Below, in pieces: positions 21,300 to 30,820 of a stretch of 64,000 nt of DNA (within the stretch, counting starts at the first letter, position 1; each line of letters starts with the position of its first letter). The DNA lies in contig WTXD01000027.1 in NCBI GenBank assembly GCA_022496205.1, positions 62,001-126,000 of the forward strand, written 5' to 3'. This DNA is from Gloeopeniophorella convolvens. Taxonomy: Eukaryota > Basidiomycota > Agaricomycetes > Russulales. Both the position numbers and the translations under genes were made by a program. The notes under the pieces were generated by a model. That model saw nothing but the letters and a program-made list of their open reading frames with translations. It ran no database searches and was not told where the DNA came from.

Positions 21300-21708
21300 T
21301 GTTGAAGCGCAGCAGAAACAGGGTGCCAACTAGGCAAGCAAGAGCAAAGCTCAGTCAGTGAAGTCAACAGACTGAGGCTACAAGGGCGAAAACAGCGTCC
21401 TTTATATACACAAAAGGAGTGTGGTTTGCATGTGATAAACAACAGCAACATGTGATAACCAGAGACCCATGTGAAAGCGGAACTAAAGTGGGTCGACCGG
21501 AACTGCAGGTGGGTCAACCCGGAACTGCATGTGGGTCATGAAAGAGCCCAGAAGAATCTAGAACAGGAACGAAAGTAGGTACAGCCTTAGGGGCTAGAAC
21601 ATAATGATGTCATATACATTGTAGATCAGATAGCTCGCAGATCACCGAGTCCCTTATCTAATCTAATCAGAGACGTCCTTCCTGTCCTGAGTCCTGTCCG
21701 TCTCAACA
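21300..21708 (+). mobile_element. Solo LTR 1 (409 bp) inside an exon of gene B, TSD CAGGG
   Basis: Begins TGTTGAAG and ends GTCTCAACA, giving inverted termini TGTTGA...TCAACA. Flanking 5-bp direct repeats CAGGG lie at 21295-21299 and 21709-21713. A TATA-like TTTATATA at 21401 suggests plus orientation. Near 21478-21540 three diverged copies of a GGAACT...GTGGGTC unit form a short tandem array. There is no coding interior. Excising the LTR and one CAGGG rejoins PHPFTG to NINPQLDL in frame, which independently confirms both ends. Confidence 0.88.
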
Positions 21709-22923
21709 CAGGGAACATTAACCCCCAGCTTGACCTGCAGGCACAACAGAGGAGCTCCAGCGAACCCGAGAGCCAAGGCCAAAGCGACGAGAGTGAAGAA
21801 GAAAGCCCGCTTGGGCCCGAGTTTCATTCCATGGCCAAACGACTCGCAATTGCCAAGAAACTGAAATCAGAATCCGTAAATGAGCTCCTCGCGTTCACAA
21901 ATGTGAGCGCATAACAAGGCTTACCTGATCATTCTCTCTAACACTGACTCTCCGATGCTCCAGCTCCCAAGGGAGGCGCGTGAACTACACGTGTTCGCCG
22001 TTATGCTTGAAATGCATGACTCCCTCCTACAGACTGAATCTAAATGGACTCCGCTGGACGATGCATTAGTGAGTATCAATAGTATAAGCTGCAGGTCCAA
22101 TAACGCAAACTCACTGGCTCGTAAATGACACCGTCGCCACCATTAACACGTCCAGCTCAATATTCGACACTTCGTTACCTCGACCCTGTTGTCCACGGCG
22201 ACGCCATCATACAAGTTGAGTGTGCACCGGATAGTGATGGTGCGTGGGAATAAGAGTCTCGAGCCTGAGCAGAATTGGCACTGATCAGCTCTAGGACTCG
22301 CTTCATGAGACAATTGTGCAAGGCTTACCAGAGGGGTGGTATGATGATGCTGCGAGGCACGGGGAGGTGTCAACCAGTGTGAGCAACGAGCTCACCAATG
22401 TCCGGTCATCAATGAAGAAGGTGGTGAGTTGGTTCGACGCCTCGTGATTACGGCGCTCGGCAAGATGAGATGCATCGCACAGCGCTACACAGTTGCCGAG
22501 CGCCTTGTACTTCGCAGACCTAGACCTTGTAATCTCACGCGCGTTCACAGATCAAAGCTTCTCTCAAGGAACCACGCAAGGACTCGGAGGTCGCGGGAAC
22601 AAATGGCGGCACAGAAAACGAGCCCGGCGAAAGACAAGCAGATCGACTTGAAGCTCAAGATCAATCTCAAAGTCATGGCAACCAAGGTGACCCCGGAGTG
22701 AAAAGCAAGAAGTATCCAGGGCAAAACATCTATGTCCTCGCTGACGCCATGCTGAGGTTGGGCCAAAAGGGTAAGACGGCCACTGTCCAGCACTGGGGAC
22801 GATTCGCGATCATGGTACGACCCTCGTTTAGATTGCTCCACCTTGCCGCGCTTACATCCTGCGTGCACACAGCGTGCCGTTTATCTCGAGGATTCCGGCC
22901 CGAACTTCTGGGACAACGTGGAC

Positions 22924-24969
22924 CTCTACAAAAACCCTCCCCTCTTATGATACCAAATAAGACCTTTTTTGTCCTTAATAAGTGATTATTGGGAACTGGG
23001 CTTATTTCTTCCTTATCCATCTAAATTGCCACACTAGTCAAAAGACCTACATCTTATTAGCATCTTTAAAAGAACACTCAAAGATAAGGCACACAATAAG
23101 ACAGAAATAAGCTAGTGAAAAGATAGTCACACTACAATGTAGAAGCAGTGAAAAGGAGCTAATATTGCAACATTATACTACTAACATTATACACTATTAA
23201 AGTAGCTAATAGTAACCCTAACCCTAACATAACCCCACCTTAGAAACCCAACCCTAACCCTCAACCACAAGTCATCCAGCCAGGGACCAGAGTCTGCTGC
23301 TCAACAGAGTCAGCAATAGTACATGGAAGAGTGAAGAAACATACCTTATACCAGTCAAAGAAGCAAGAGATAATGAGAGGCGAGGCAGCAACAAGCCAGC
23401 AAGATCTTGCACTAGTCATAAAGTCAGAAAACCCATGTAGGACATGCTAAACACTCACCCTATGCCCAGTTCCATCCTATACTGACCTTAACTTGCAGGT
23501 AGTGGGCTTGCAGGTACGGCGGGAGGGAAGGGAAGAGGAAAGGGAGAGGGGAAATGGGGAAAGATGGAGGGAGGAGAAGAGAGCGAAACGACGTGGCAAC
23601 GCGCGTCGCAAAGTTTCGTACGACACCGGGTTCAGCCGGATAGTTCACACGCACATCACGCATCACGCGTCACGCGTTCTTGCCTTGCAGGCCAACGGTT
23701 CGACTTGTCGTTTTTCGAAAACGGCGGCTGAGTTGTACACACACAGGTGTGCTATCCATCGCCTCTTGCTCCCACTCTTCCTGACCTGCTCGTTTGCGAC
23801 CGCGGCGCACCCCGCACTGCGCATACTACGCAGATGCACCAGCCCACCCAGGTGCCCACGCGCACCGCCGCCCCTCGCAGTCACTGCCTATAAGTCCCTG
23901 TGCCACCGTCCGTGCGCTGATCTATGTCCCCCAGTTCAGGCGCCCTCCCGCGCCTTGTCCCCCCGCGCCTACCACCGCCCCCCACGCCTTGAATCCACCG
24001 CATCACCATACGCGCTCGCTGCCCACACCGCCGGCTGTGGCAACGCCAAGCGCGGCGCCGCTGCGCCCCCGCCTCGTCTGGTGTCCGTGACGATCACGTC
24101 ACCCCGCACCGCGCCTCATCGCCCTCGCTTCGGTTGTCCGCCGCCCCGTGCCTCCTGCCCTCGCCGTCCCGCCTCCTCACTGTACTTATGCAACGAGGTG
24201 TCGTAGCTCAGTCCGGCCCATCAAGTCTAGGTGCGTGGTACCCGCCTCGGGCGTCGGCAGTGCGCTAACCACCCCCGATGCCTGCACAGCACCCTGCGAC
24301 CGGCCCCCTCCCCTCGTCACCCTCTCCGCCAGCCCGCCGTGCTCGCGGCGCTTGCGGCGCGGCCAACGACCTAGCGCGGAGGGCGCAACGAGGTGCACCG
24401 GCGCATCTGATATGCGGTATCCATGTTGACTGCCAAGCCCACTCCATACCCCCGTATCTGCTCCCGCGCGGAGCAGCACGGCCCCGACGCAACGACAACG
24501 ATAACGACACCGCCGCCGCCCGATGCTGTCCAGTGACGACGACGGTGGCCACGACACGCCACGATGCAGCACAGCCATGACGGTGACAACAACAATGACA
24601 ACGACGATGACAACGACGCCGCCGCCGCCGCCACCAGCATCGTGCACCCACGACTGCGACGAGATCAAGGACGACAGCGGCGGTGGTGGCGCGCGTGGGA
24701 ACGGCGGTAGCGACTGCGAGAACGGCGGCAGTCAGTGCACAAGGGACCGCAGCGGGCGGGAAACTCTAGACAGATTATATCCAATACTATCTCTATTCTT
24801 TTGTATAGAGAGGTTTTTTTTCAGATGTAAGGAAGGCAGAAGCTGAGCAGAAGACTCAGGCAAGCTGAAGGCTGTAAGATGGGCATAAGCAGGCTCTAAT
24901 CTAGCTCTAAGAGTGCTAAGAAAGGCTAATCCTGGTAAGCAGGAGTAAGACAGGGGGGTTTTCGTAGAG
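22924..24969 (-). mobile_element. 2,046-bp TIR element, copy 2, inserted in gene B
   Basis: Reverse-complement twin of 12438-14483. Ends CTCTACAAAAACCC (22924) and, reversed, CTCTACGAAAACCC (ending 24969). Flanked by AC on both sides (22922-22923 and 24970-24971). Keeping one AC and removing the rest turns the host into GTG GAC GCA GAA, which reads through in frame from WDNVD to AELKRIR; removing both or neither AC does not. This fixes the element ends and a 2-bp target duplication. The superfamily is unassigned: the 2-bp duplication fits CACTA-like elements, but the terminus is not CACTA. Confidence 0.88.
23214..23261 (-). repeat. Interstitial telomere-like repeats in element copy 2
   Basis: Reverse complement of the tract at 14146-14193, reading AACCCTAACCCTAAC on the plus strand. 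Internal to the element, about 290 bp from its CTCTACA end. Confidence 0.85.
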
Positions 24970-25315
24970 ACGCAGAACTGAAGCGGATTCGAACTGCTGC
25001 CACGAAGGCCTATCCCAACGACCAGAAAAAGGCAGACTTAGAGGCTCATAGGTGCGTACTGAGACCAAGTTCTATCTATCCACAACAACCCTGACATGAT
25101 TTGCACAACACAGACTGATTAATGATGTCCTGCAATCGGACTATGTGGTCTTTGGCAACCCCGCAGACCTGGAGGAACAGACGAGCTCGAACTCACGCGG
25201 CGCTCGCACCAGGGGTGTCCAGCAGACGATCGACAACAACGCGGCGTTGTTTTCGGGCAATGCTGCGCCGAGTGCTATGCGCCCCCGCAAGAAGCGTCGG
25301 CTGGGTCGTGTCTGA

Positions 25316-26430
25316 ATGCTTCCATGTACTTAACCGCACTGTATTCGGCACTGTTCCTCAGTCCAATAGCAGAGATTCAAGTGTATCATGCATCTAGTGA
25401 TAAGATTGTGTGCAAGAATCGATGTACGGCCAGCCGGGATCAATCACTACACGCCCTGTATTCCCATATGCCAGCCATGTGGCATGTACAGCTGGAACGA
25501 GGTGGGACTGGATCTGTGCGGTACCCATTTCAATATTCTTATGGTACCCACCCGGCATCTATGTCATATCTCCGTCGCCGGCTCATGGTGGCCCGGGGGT
25601 CCGCAACACATGGTTGCCATGCGGCCCTACGGGCGCGGTGTATATTGGACTTTGCCCGCAGTGACGGATGTCCCTTACTAGACCAATCCTGCAGAGGATG
25701 ACGCGCACAAACCTCCGTGCGGCGCAGTCCTTACTGTCAACTTACTGTTGCTCTGCGGGGCCGCTCATCGTCCTCGTTCCTGCTTCGTACTCCTTCTTCA
25801 GCCCCCGCCCTTACTTCTACCCTCATCCTAAACCCGAAACCTCACCCTATCCCCAAGTATCTCTAAATCGACGCCAACCCAAGCCCGAGCTCTCGCACCC
25901 TGGCTCAAGTTGAAGGGCCCGCTTGCGCGGGGCTTCGGACTCGCGCCTTGTGGACACGGGTTTCACACCCGCGCGTCCCTAGCCGACATCATCTGGGACG
26001 CGGGGGCACCACCCGAGACGGTGTGAGGACACGAAGAGCGGGGCGCATTGCGAGTCCAGGAGCCCAAGGGCAGGCAGTGCGGAAGCGGCCAGGAGCGCTG
26101 GTGAGTGGGCCTTATCTCCATCCTTCCTTTGCTGTGCGCGCGGACAGACGTACTGCATTTGCCCCGTCTTTACCGCTGACAGCCATGTCGCACGCGCAGC
26201 GCACGCGTTTCCATTATACCAATCGACGGTACGGTGAACGCCACCACGCCGCCCCATGCCCTTACACCTGCATCGTCTCCGTCTGTCATCGCTCTAGGCC
26301 GCCTCGTCCAACCTTTCGCGGATGCCTGCCGTCGAGCTAGATGACTCTCATGAAGCAATGTCATGAACTTGTCGCACTCCGTTCCGGGCGCGGACCCCTG
26401 GCCAAGAAGAGCATCCAGACAGCATCGTTT
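25316..26430. other. Gene-poor flank of the TE island
   Basis: Only short overlapping frames, the longest 130 codons at 25948-26340 (Arg/Pro/His-rich, no motif). Nothing with support was seen. Confidence 0.45.
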
Positions 26431-27190
26431 TAATTGCCTTGGCCGACATGCGTGGTAAGCACTTTGGGCTCTGTGCAGGCATCTGAACTTATCGTCTGTC
26501 AGTGACTATCGCGACTACTACGCGCACTCCGCCAGGCTTGCCCGCTCAGACTCTCAAATCTCAGCACTTGTCGTTATCGCGCGTTGCCGCTCTTCGTCAA
26601 GTCTTCGTGCCTGCGTGGCCCAAAAGCATTCAAGCACATCTTCAAAGCTTGACTCTGTGACAGTGCGTCGTCTTCTCACCACCATACAACTTGGGCATGC
26701 GGGAGCTAAGTGCACGTAAGACTACGAGCTTTCCTTCCGCCAGCTCAGAGTCTGAGTACTTACCGATCGTTGCCACCCGCAGAGCCGTCCGGCCAACGAC
26801 AGAGATCGACTCGGATTTGCTTTGGCTCCTCACCGGAGCCATGCGCGCAACGTTGTATGCCAAGAAATCGATGCAAGCCCCAAGTCGGGGGATAGGAGGC
26901 CTGGATTCTGTCCAGCCCGAAGCCAGGCCTCTCGCTGTCGGGCCAGCGCACCGCGCAGAGAGAGAGAGCACCCAGGTGATTGAATGCCATCCCGAGCGGG
27001 AAAGCACATCTCGTGGTAAGTAAGTACTCGCTGCCATGTCACATATGATAACATATTCCCCCAGAGCACGAGCAGCGCACCGACTCATCTTCTACCCAAG
27101 GGACTGAGCACACTCGGGCCGAGTATCGGGCGAATCACAAATGTCGTTCGTACTTGCCGGGAGACATGCCACCAAGACGGCGCAAAGGTG
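26431..27190 (+). CDS. Possible small multi-exon gene, function unknown
   Basis: Three intron-like intervals with good borders suggest transcription: GTAAGCAC...TCTGTCAG (about 26453-26501), GTAAGACTACG...CGCCAG (about 26716-26745) and GTAAGTAAGT...CCCCCAG (27015-27063). Exonic frames between them read YRDYYAHSARLARSDSQIS and DSVTVRRLLTTIQLGH, then IVATRRAVRPTTEIDSDLL, WLLTGAMRATLYAKKSM. No domain is recognised and no convincing start or stop could be fixed. A minus-strand frame of 148 codons (26642-27088) is the main competitor. Treat as a hypothesis. Confidence 0.25.
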
Positions 27191-28358
27191 AGCAAGTATA
27201 CTAGTACGCCTCAGAATAAGTACCGGACCCCGCCGGGGATAGACGGATGCACAGTTCAAGATTGCGCTGTAGACACATATATCGCGACTGGACTGCGGTC
27301 CGACACCGCGACCGTCCAGCTCCCCGCCTGATGGCATCCATCTGACTCCGAGGTTGCCACTGCTGCCGCCTCCTAGCCATCTCGGCAGCCACCCCGGCTC
27401 GCAAACTCCCAGGCCCCGCATAGGCCACGGCACAGCACAAGTCAAAAAGATTGTTCTATTCACGGCGTTGATCAATCCCGCGTGGCGGCAGCACCGCCGT
27501 CTTCCACCAGCTTCCGTCTGGGGGCGTAAGGACGGCGGAACCATCCGAGTTCCTCGCTCTATCGGGCAACGCGGGGCCTATGCGGGACACCTCAATCAAC
27601 GCTTTCCAAGCATGGGTGCACTTTCGTTTTCCCAGCCTGAGGGATGTCGCTCCTCTGTGCTTCAGCTCTCTTCGCATTGCGCAGATGTTCTCTTCGGCCC
27701 TGCAGGCGACACGCAGCCCGATATAGCTACATACATAGAACATGTTGTAGAAAGCCATTTCCAACTGGCTTGACAGATTTACCTAGATCAGGCTCTGCAG
27801 TAGACGGCGCCGCCATGAGTGTAGGCGGCCTGAGGCGTGGGGTCTGAAGCCAAAGCCGAAAAGCTGATGCTTTGGAGACCTCAGACAGGCCTCTATGACA
27901 ACTCGCACGCTTGAACCAATGACGGGACTGATTACGTGTGCTTTTGCTTGTTGGACCGCCCGGACCGCCCTTGGCAGTGCACACTGCAAAACCGAGTATT
28001 GACAGGTGCTCGTGCTCAGCATTCACAAAGCCTGGCCGCTACCGGGGTTGTGCACGACCTGAAAGCACAACGCATTCTTCATCGAAAGCATTGCCAACCA
28101 AAGGGCGCAACGGCCAAGCGTCAAGCAAGGGAACAAGAGCAAAACTACGGAAGGAACATCCCGGTTCACGACGCTGGACCACCGGCATATGCAGGTCTCG
28201 ATCATCGCCCACGCGTACCAACTACGTCACATTTCACATCGGCCCAGCAGATCGACGATTGCCTCCCTAATACAGGCAGCGGACGTGCATAAGTAGCATG
28301 CGTAGCGCTGTGAAGAAAGTGAGTCCCATAATCAGTAGATGTTGGAGGGTTGGATGTA
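27191..28358. other. Intergenic, no supported gene
   Basis: Frames of up to 150 codons occur on both strands but show no family motif and poor agreement with splice signals. No repeats or RNA genes recognised. Confidence 0.45.
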
Positions 28359-29472
28359 ATGAGACACATGATCCAGTTGTTCCTTCGATCAAGACGTATT
28401 CTCAGAAATCCTCGAAGGCTTGCGGTTGCCAGAGAAGGCGAGGCGGCCTTCGGCCCCATGCAAGAGCCGACAGAGAATGGCGGTGAGCTCTCAAGAGATG
28501 AGCTGGTCGAGGCGTTGGAGAATGGACGTCACGAGACGCTCGCGGGTTGGCGGAAAGTGCACATGCGAGACATAGAGGATCACATACGGTTCACCGAGTA
28601 CGTCTACAGAGTTCATGCTGGTCGCGCTGAAGATCTCCTAAGGGAAGAGAAGGTGCGCGAGCCGTCAGACAAGACGTCGTCTACTGACAACACACTACCT
28701 TTAGTTCTATAACCTCTTCGCGATTGCCAGGCAACACGAAGATCGTGACCCTGAACTCGCGCTCCTTGCATACTCCAAGGGCTGCTTCGACGACGCCGTA
28801 TTAGCGCTCACAGACAAGCACATGATGTTGGAACAGCAGGCACTGCGTTATGTGCTCCAACGTGGCAGCAAGGACCTATGGGCAAGGGTGCTTGGTTCAA
28901 ACGACACGCACCGGAAACATTTCATTGACCAGGTAGGCTCACGAGCCCGACGGGTAGTTGTATTGGCCAATTTGCTGACGCTTGAATAGCTCGAAACTGC
29001 GATCCTTGGGCATGCTGAAGAGGAAGATATCGCCATCGCTGTCAGGGCGCTCTTCACAGCGGGGCCCTTTCCTGAGCTTGCGAGCTTGATCCGGACAATC
29101 ACTGATGGGTTCCATTCAAAATTCAGCAATAGTATCCAGGGCGTCCGGAGCTTACAAACCTTGACGGATATTGCCACTGCGCGCGTCACGAATGTTTCCG
29201 CAGACAGAGCACCCCCCGCGGTGCACTCTTCGATAGACGAAGTATTCAGTGGTTGGCAGACAGAGCTTCAAAGTCGTAGGGTAGAGCGTCAGGGTCAGGG
29301 GCCAAGGCCAACAAGAGACGACCGTTGTTCCGTAGGCGCCGATACCGATAGGACAACAGACCAGAGGACATACGTAAGCCTAGCTGCACCAATCAGACGG
29401 AACGTCTCTCATCAGCTTCACTCATCCAGAGCGATTCGGCGACGTCGGATACGTGGTCCTACAAGACGGTAA
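28359..29472 (+). pseudogene. Clathrin heavy-chain-like fragment (partial, diverged)
   Basis: The core matches one stretch of the clathrin heavy-chain leg: RAEDLLREEK joined over an intron (28654-28704) to FYNLFAIARQHEDRDPELAL, then DKHMMLEQQALRYVLQR, SKDLWARVLGSN, HRKHFIDQ, and over a second intron (28934-28989) LETAILGHAEEEDIAIAV, RALFTAGPFPELASLI. In clathrin this corresponds to the FLRENPYYD, YCEKRDPHLA and RRPLIDQV region with the KAFMTADLP helix. A full heavy chain is about 1,680 residues; here only about 180 residues align. Neither the N-terminal propeller nor the rest of the leg is present, and the C-terminal 100 codons are unrelated Arg-rich sequence to the stop. It is a truncated duplicate. 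ATG 28359 is in frame, so a short protein is possible. Confidence 0.6.
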
Positions 29473-30807
29473 GGACGGTATCATCTTGGACCGAACGTCC
29501 CATCTATACCCCTTCACCTGTATTATGGAAGAAGAAAGTTCAGGGAGATGTGTCCAGGGCGTGAGAGGGTATCAATGGGTGTATTTGTACAGAATGTGAT
29601 GTGACGGACGAACCTACACGATCGCTTGATGATGTTTGGTTTTGAACGGTTGTAACAGCTGTGTAAGGAGGTCGCGACATTGACATGTTTCTTTGGAAGA
29701 CCCTAGAGGTGGACCTAGAGGCGGGCAAGTGGCAACGCAACACAGCCAAACCCGCCATAACCCATTAGGTTCGTCAATCCACGCAAGCACAGATTTGGGC
29801 CTCCCCAAACCCATAAATCGTGCCAACCCATAGTTCCGACCTCCGCACACTGCTATAGGTTCAGACAAGCTTGACTGTAATCCGAAACAAAAGAGCGAGC
29901 AACACGCTCGGAGTGTCAGGGATGGGTGAGCAAATAAATTGGGATCAGACGGAATAGAGGCGAGAGAGCTGGATGGGAGTAGTGGCAACAGAAAAGGCCA
30001 GTGGAAGGTCATTATTGAAAAGGCCAAAGGGTGGCGAAGGGGAAGGAGGCCAAGAAGAGAAGACGCTTGCGTACAAACAAACACGGACCTGCACGCGCAT
30101 GGTTCTCACGGAGGCCACCCCAGGACTAAGCGATACAGTGATACATAAGCCCGCGGGCCTCCGCGGGCGCGGAAGGTAATTGGACCTCTCGATGGTCCGT
30201 ATCAATATCCCTACTGTACCCCCAATATTGACATCACGGGTGGCCAGGCTCACGATGGCCCTATCCTCTCAACCGTGACCCCACCGCTCGTCGACGAATG
30301 TCCGAGAAAAGCCGCTACTTACTAAGGTTTTCCTATACAATGTGATACATTGTGCTCTTAATTCATCCCGATTGTTGCCTTGCTGGCAAGGTGCTTTCAA
30401 CACGCCGGTCATATATATTCTACATAGTTTGTGGTCCGGCGCCAGTCTCTTATTCCTCCAATCAGATACTTTTCCTCGTTCTTTGGGGTTCAAACGCACG
30501 AAATTCGTGGTGTATCAATGAGTTAAAGACAAGGTGCACTGGATCCCAATCGGCGTGGCCTCAAGGCGCGCGGGGTAAAAACGCGCGGGATTACCATATT
30601 AGGGAATACGTCCACGGCGCCTTTCAGAACTCGGATCCCGGGACATGAGCATCTGAAGGATTCGAGGTTGTCGCCAATAGTCGCTAACACCTCTTGAGAG
30701 TTTTGAGAGCTTTGACAACCTACCCCTGTCAACGACAGCCCTTGGGAGTCGCTTGACTGGCTCTGACTCGGCTTGAATACCCGTTAACACCATCCGGCGA
30801 CAGATCC
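29473..30807. other. Intergenic, no gene seen
   Basis: Frames up to 156 codons on the minus strand are low in motif content. This is the 5' flank of the LINE insertion target. Confidence 0.5.
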
Positions 30808-30820
30808 GCGCCTCTGTTGC
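30808..30820 (+). repeat. Left target-site duplication of the LINE
   Basis: GCGCCTCTGTTGC, followed by 18 T. The same 13 bases, plus a T, lie at 33346-33359. Confidence 0.92.

Larger units (their letters stand above)
21189..25315 (+). pseudogene. Gene B: unknown multi-exon gene split by a solo LTR and a 2-kb TIR element
   Basis: Exons on the plus strand: TSFLPTGSQDSPQMTPEI (21189-21299), solo LTR, then NINPQLDLQAQQRSSSEPES and MAKRLAIAKKLKSESVNELL, LPREARELHVFAVMLEMHD, LNIRHFVTSTLLSTATP, DSLHETIVQGLPEGWYDD, then a Glu/Asp/Gln-rich stretch with YPGQNIYVLADAMLRLGQ and LEDSGPNFWDNVD up to 22923. After element copy 2 the frame resumes AELKRIRTAATKAYPND and, across an intron, LINDVLQSDYVVFGNPAD, ending KKRRLGRV, TGA 25313-25315. 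Introns have canonical ends. I do not recognise a domain; proteins of this style are multicopy in Agaricomycetes and may travel with gene C. ATG 21189 is the first in-frame Met; an upstream exon is possible. The gene as it stands is interrupted twice. Confidence 0.65.

Noticed and set aside
12436..24971. One 12.5-kb transposon with 2-kb terminal inverted repeats
   Set aside because: Each arm has its own short TIRs and its own 2-bp duplication, and the right arm alone splits gene B cleanly, so two independent insertions fit better.
25948..26340. 130-codon plus-strand frame
   Set aside because: Arg/Pro/His-rich with no motif or splice support.
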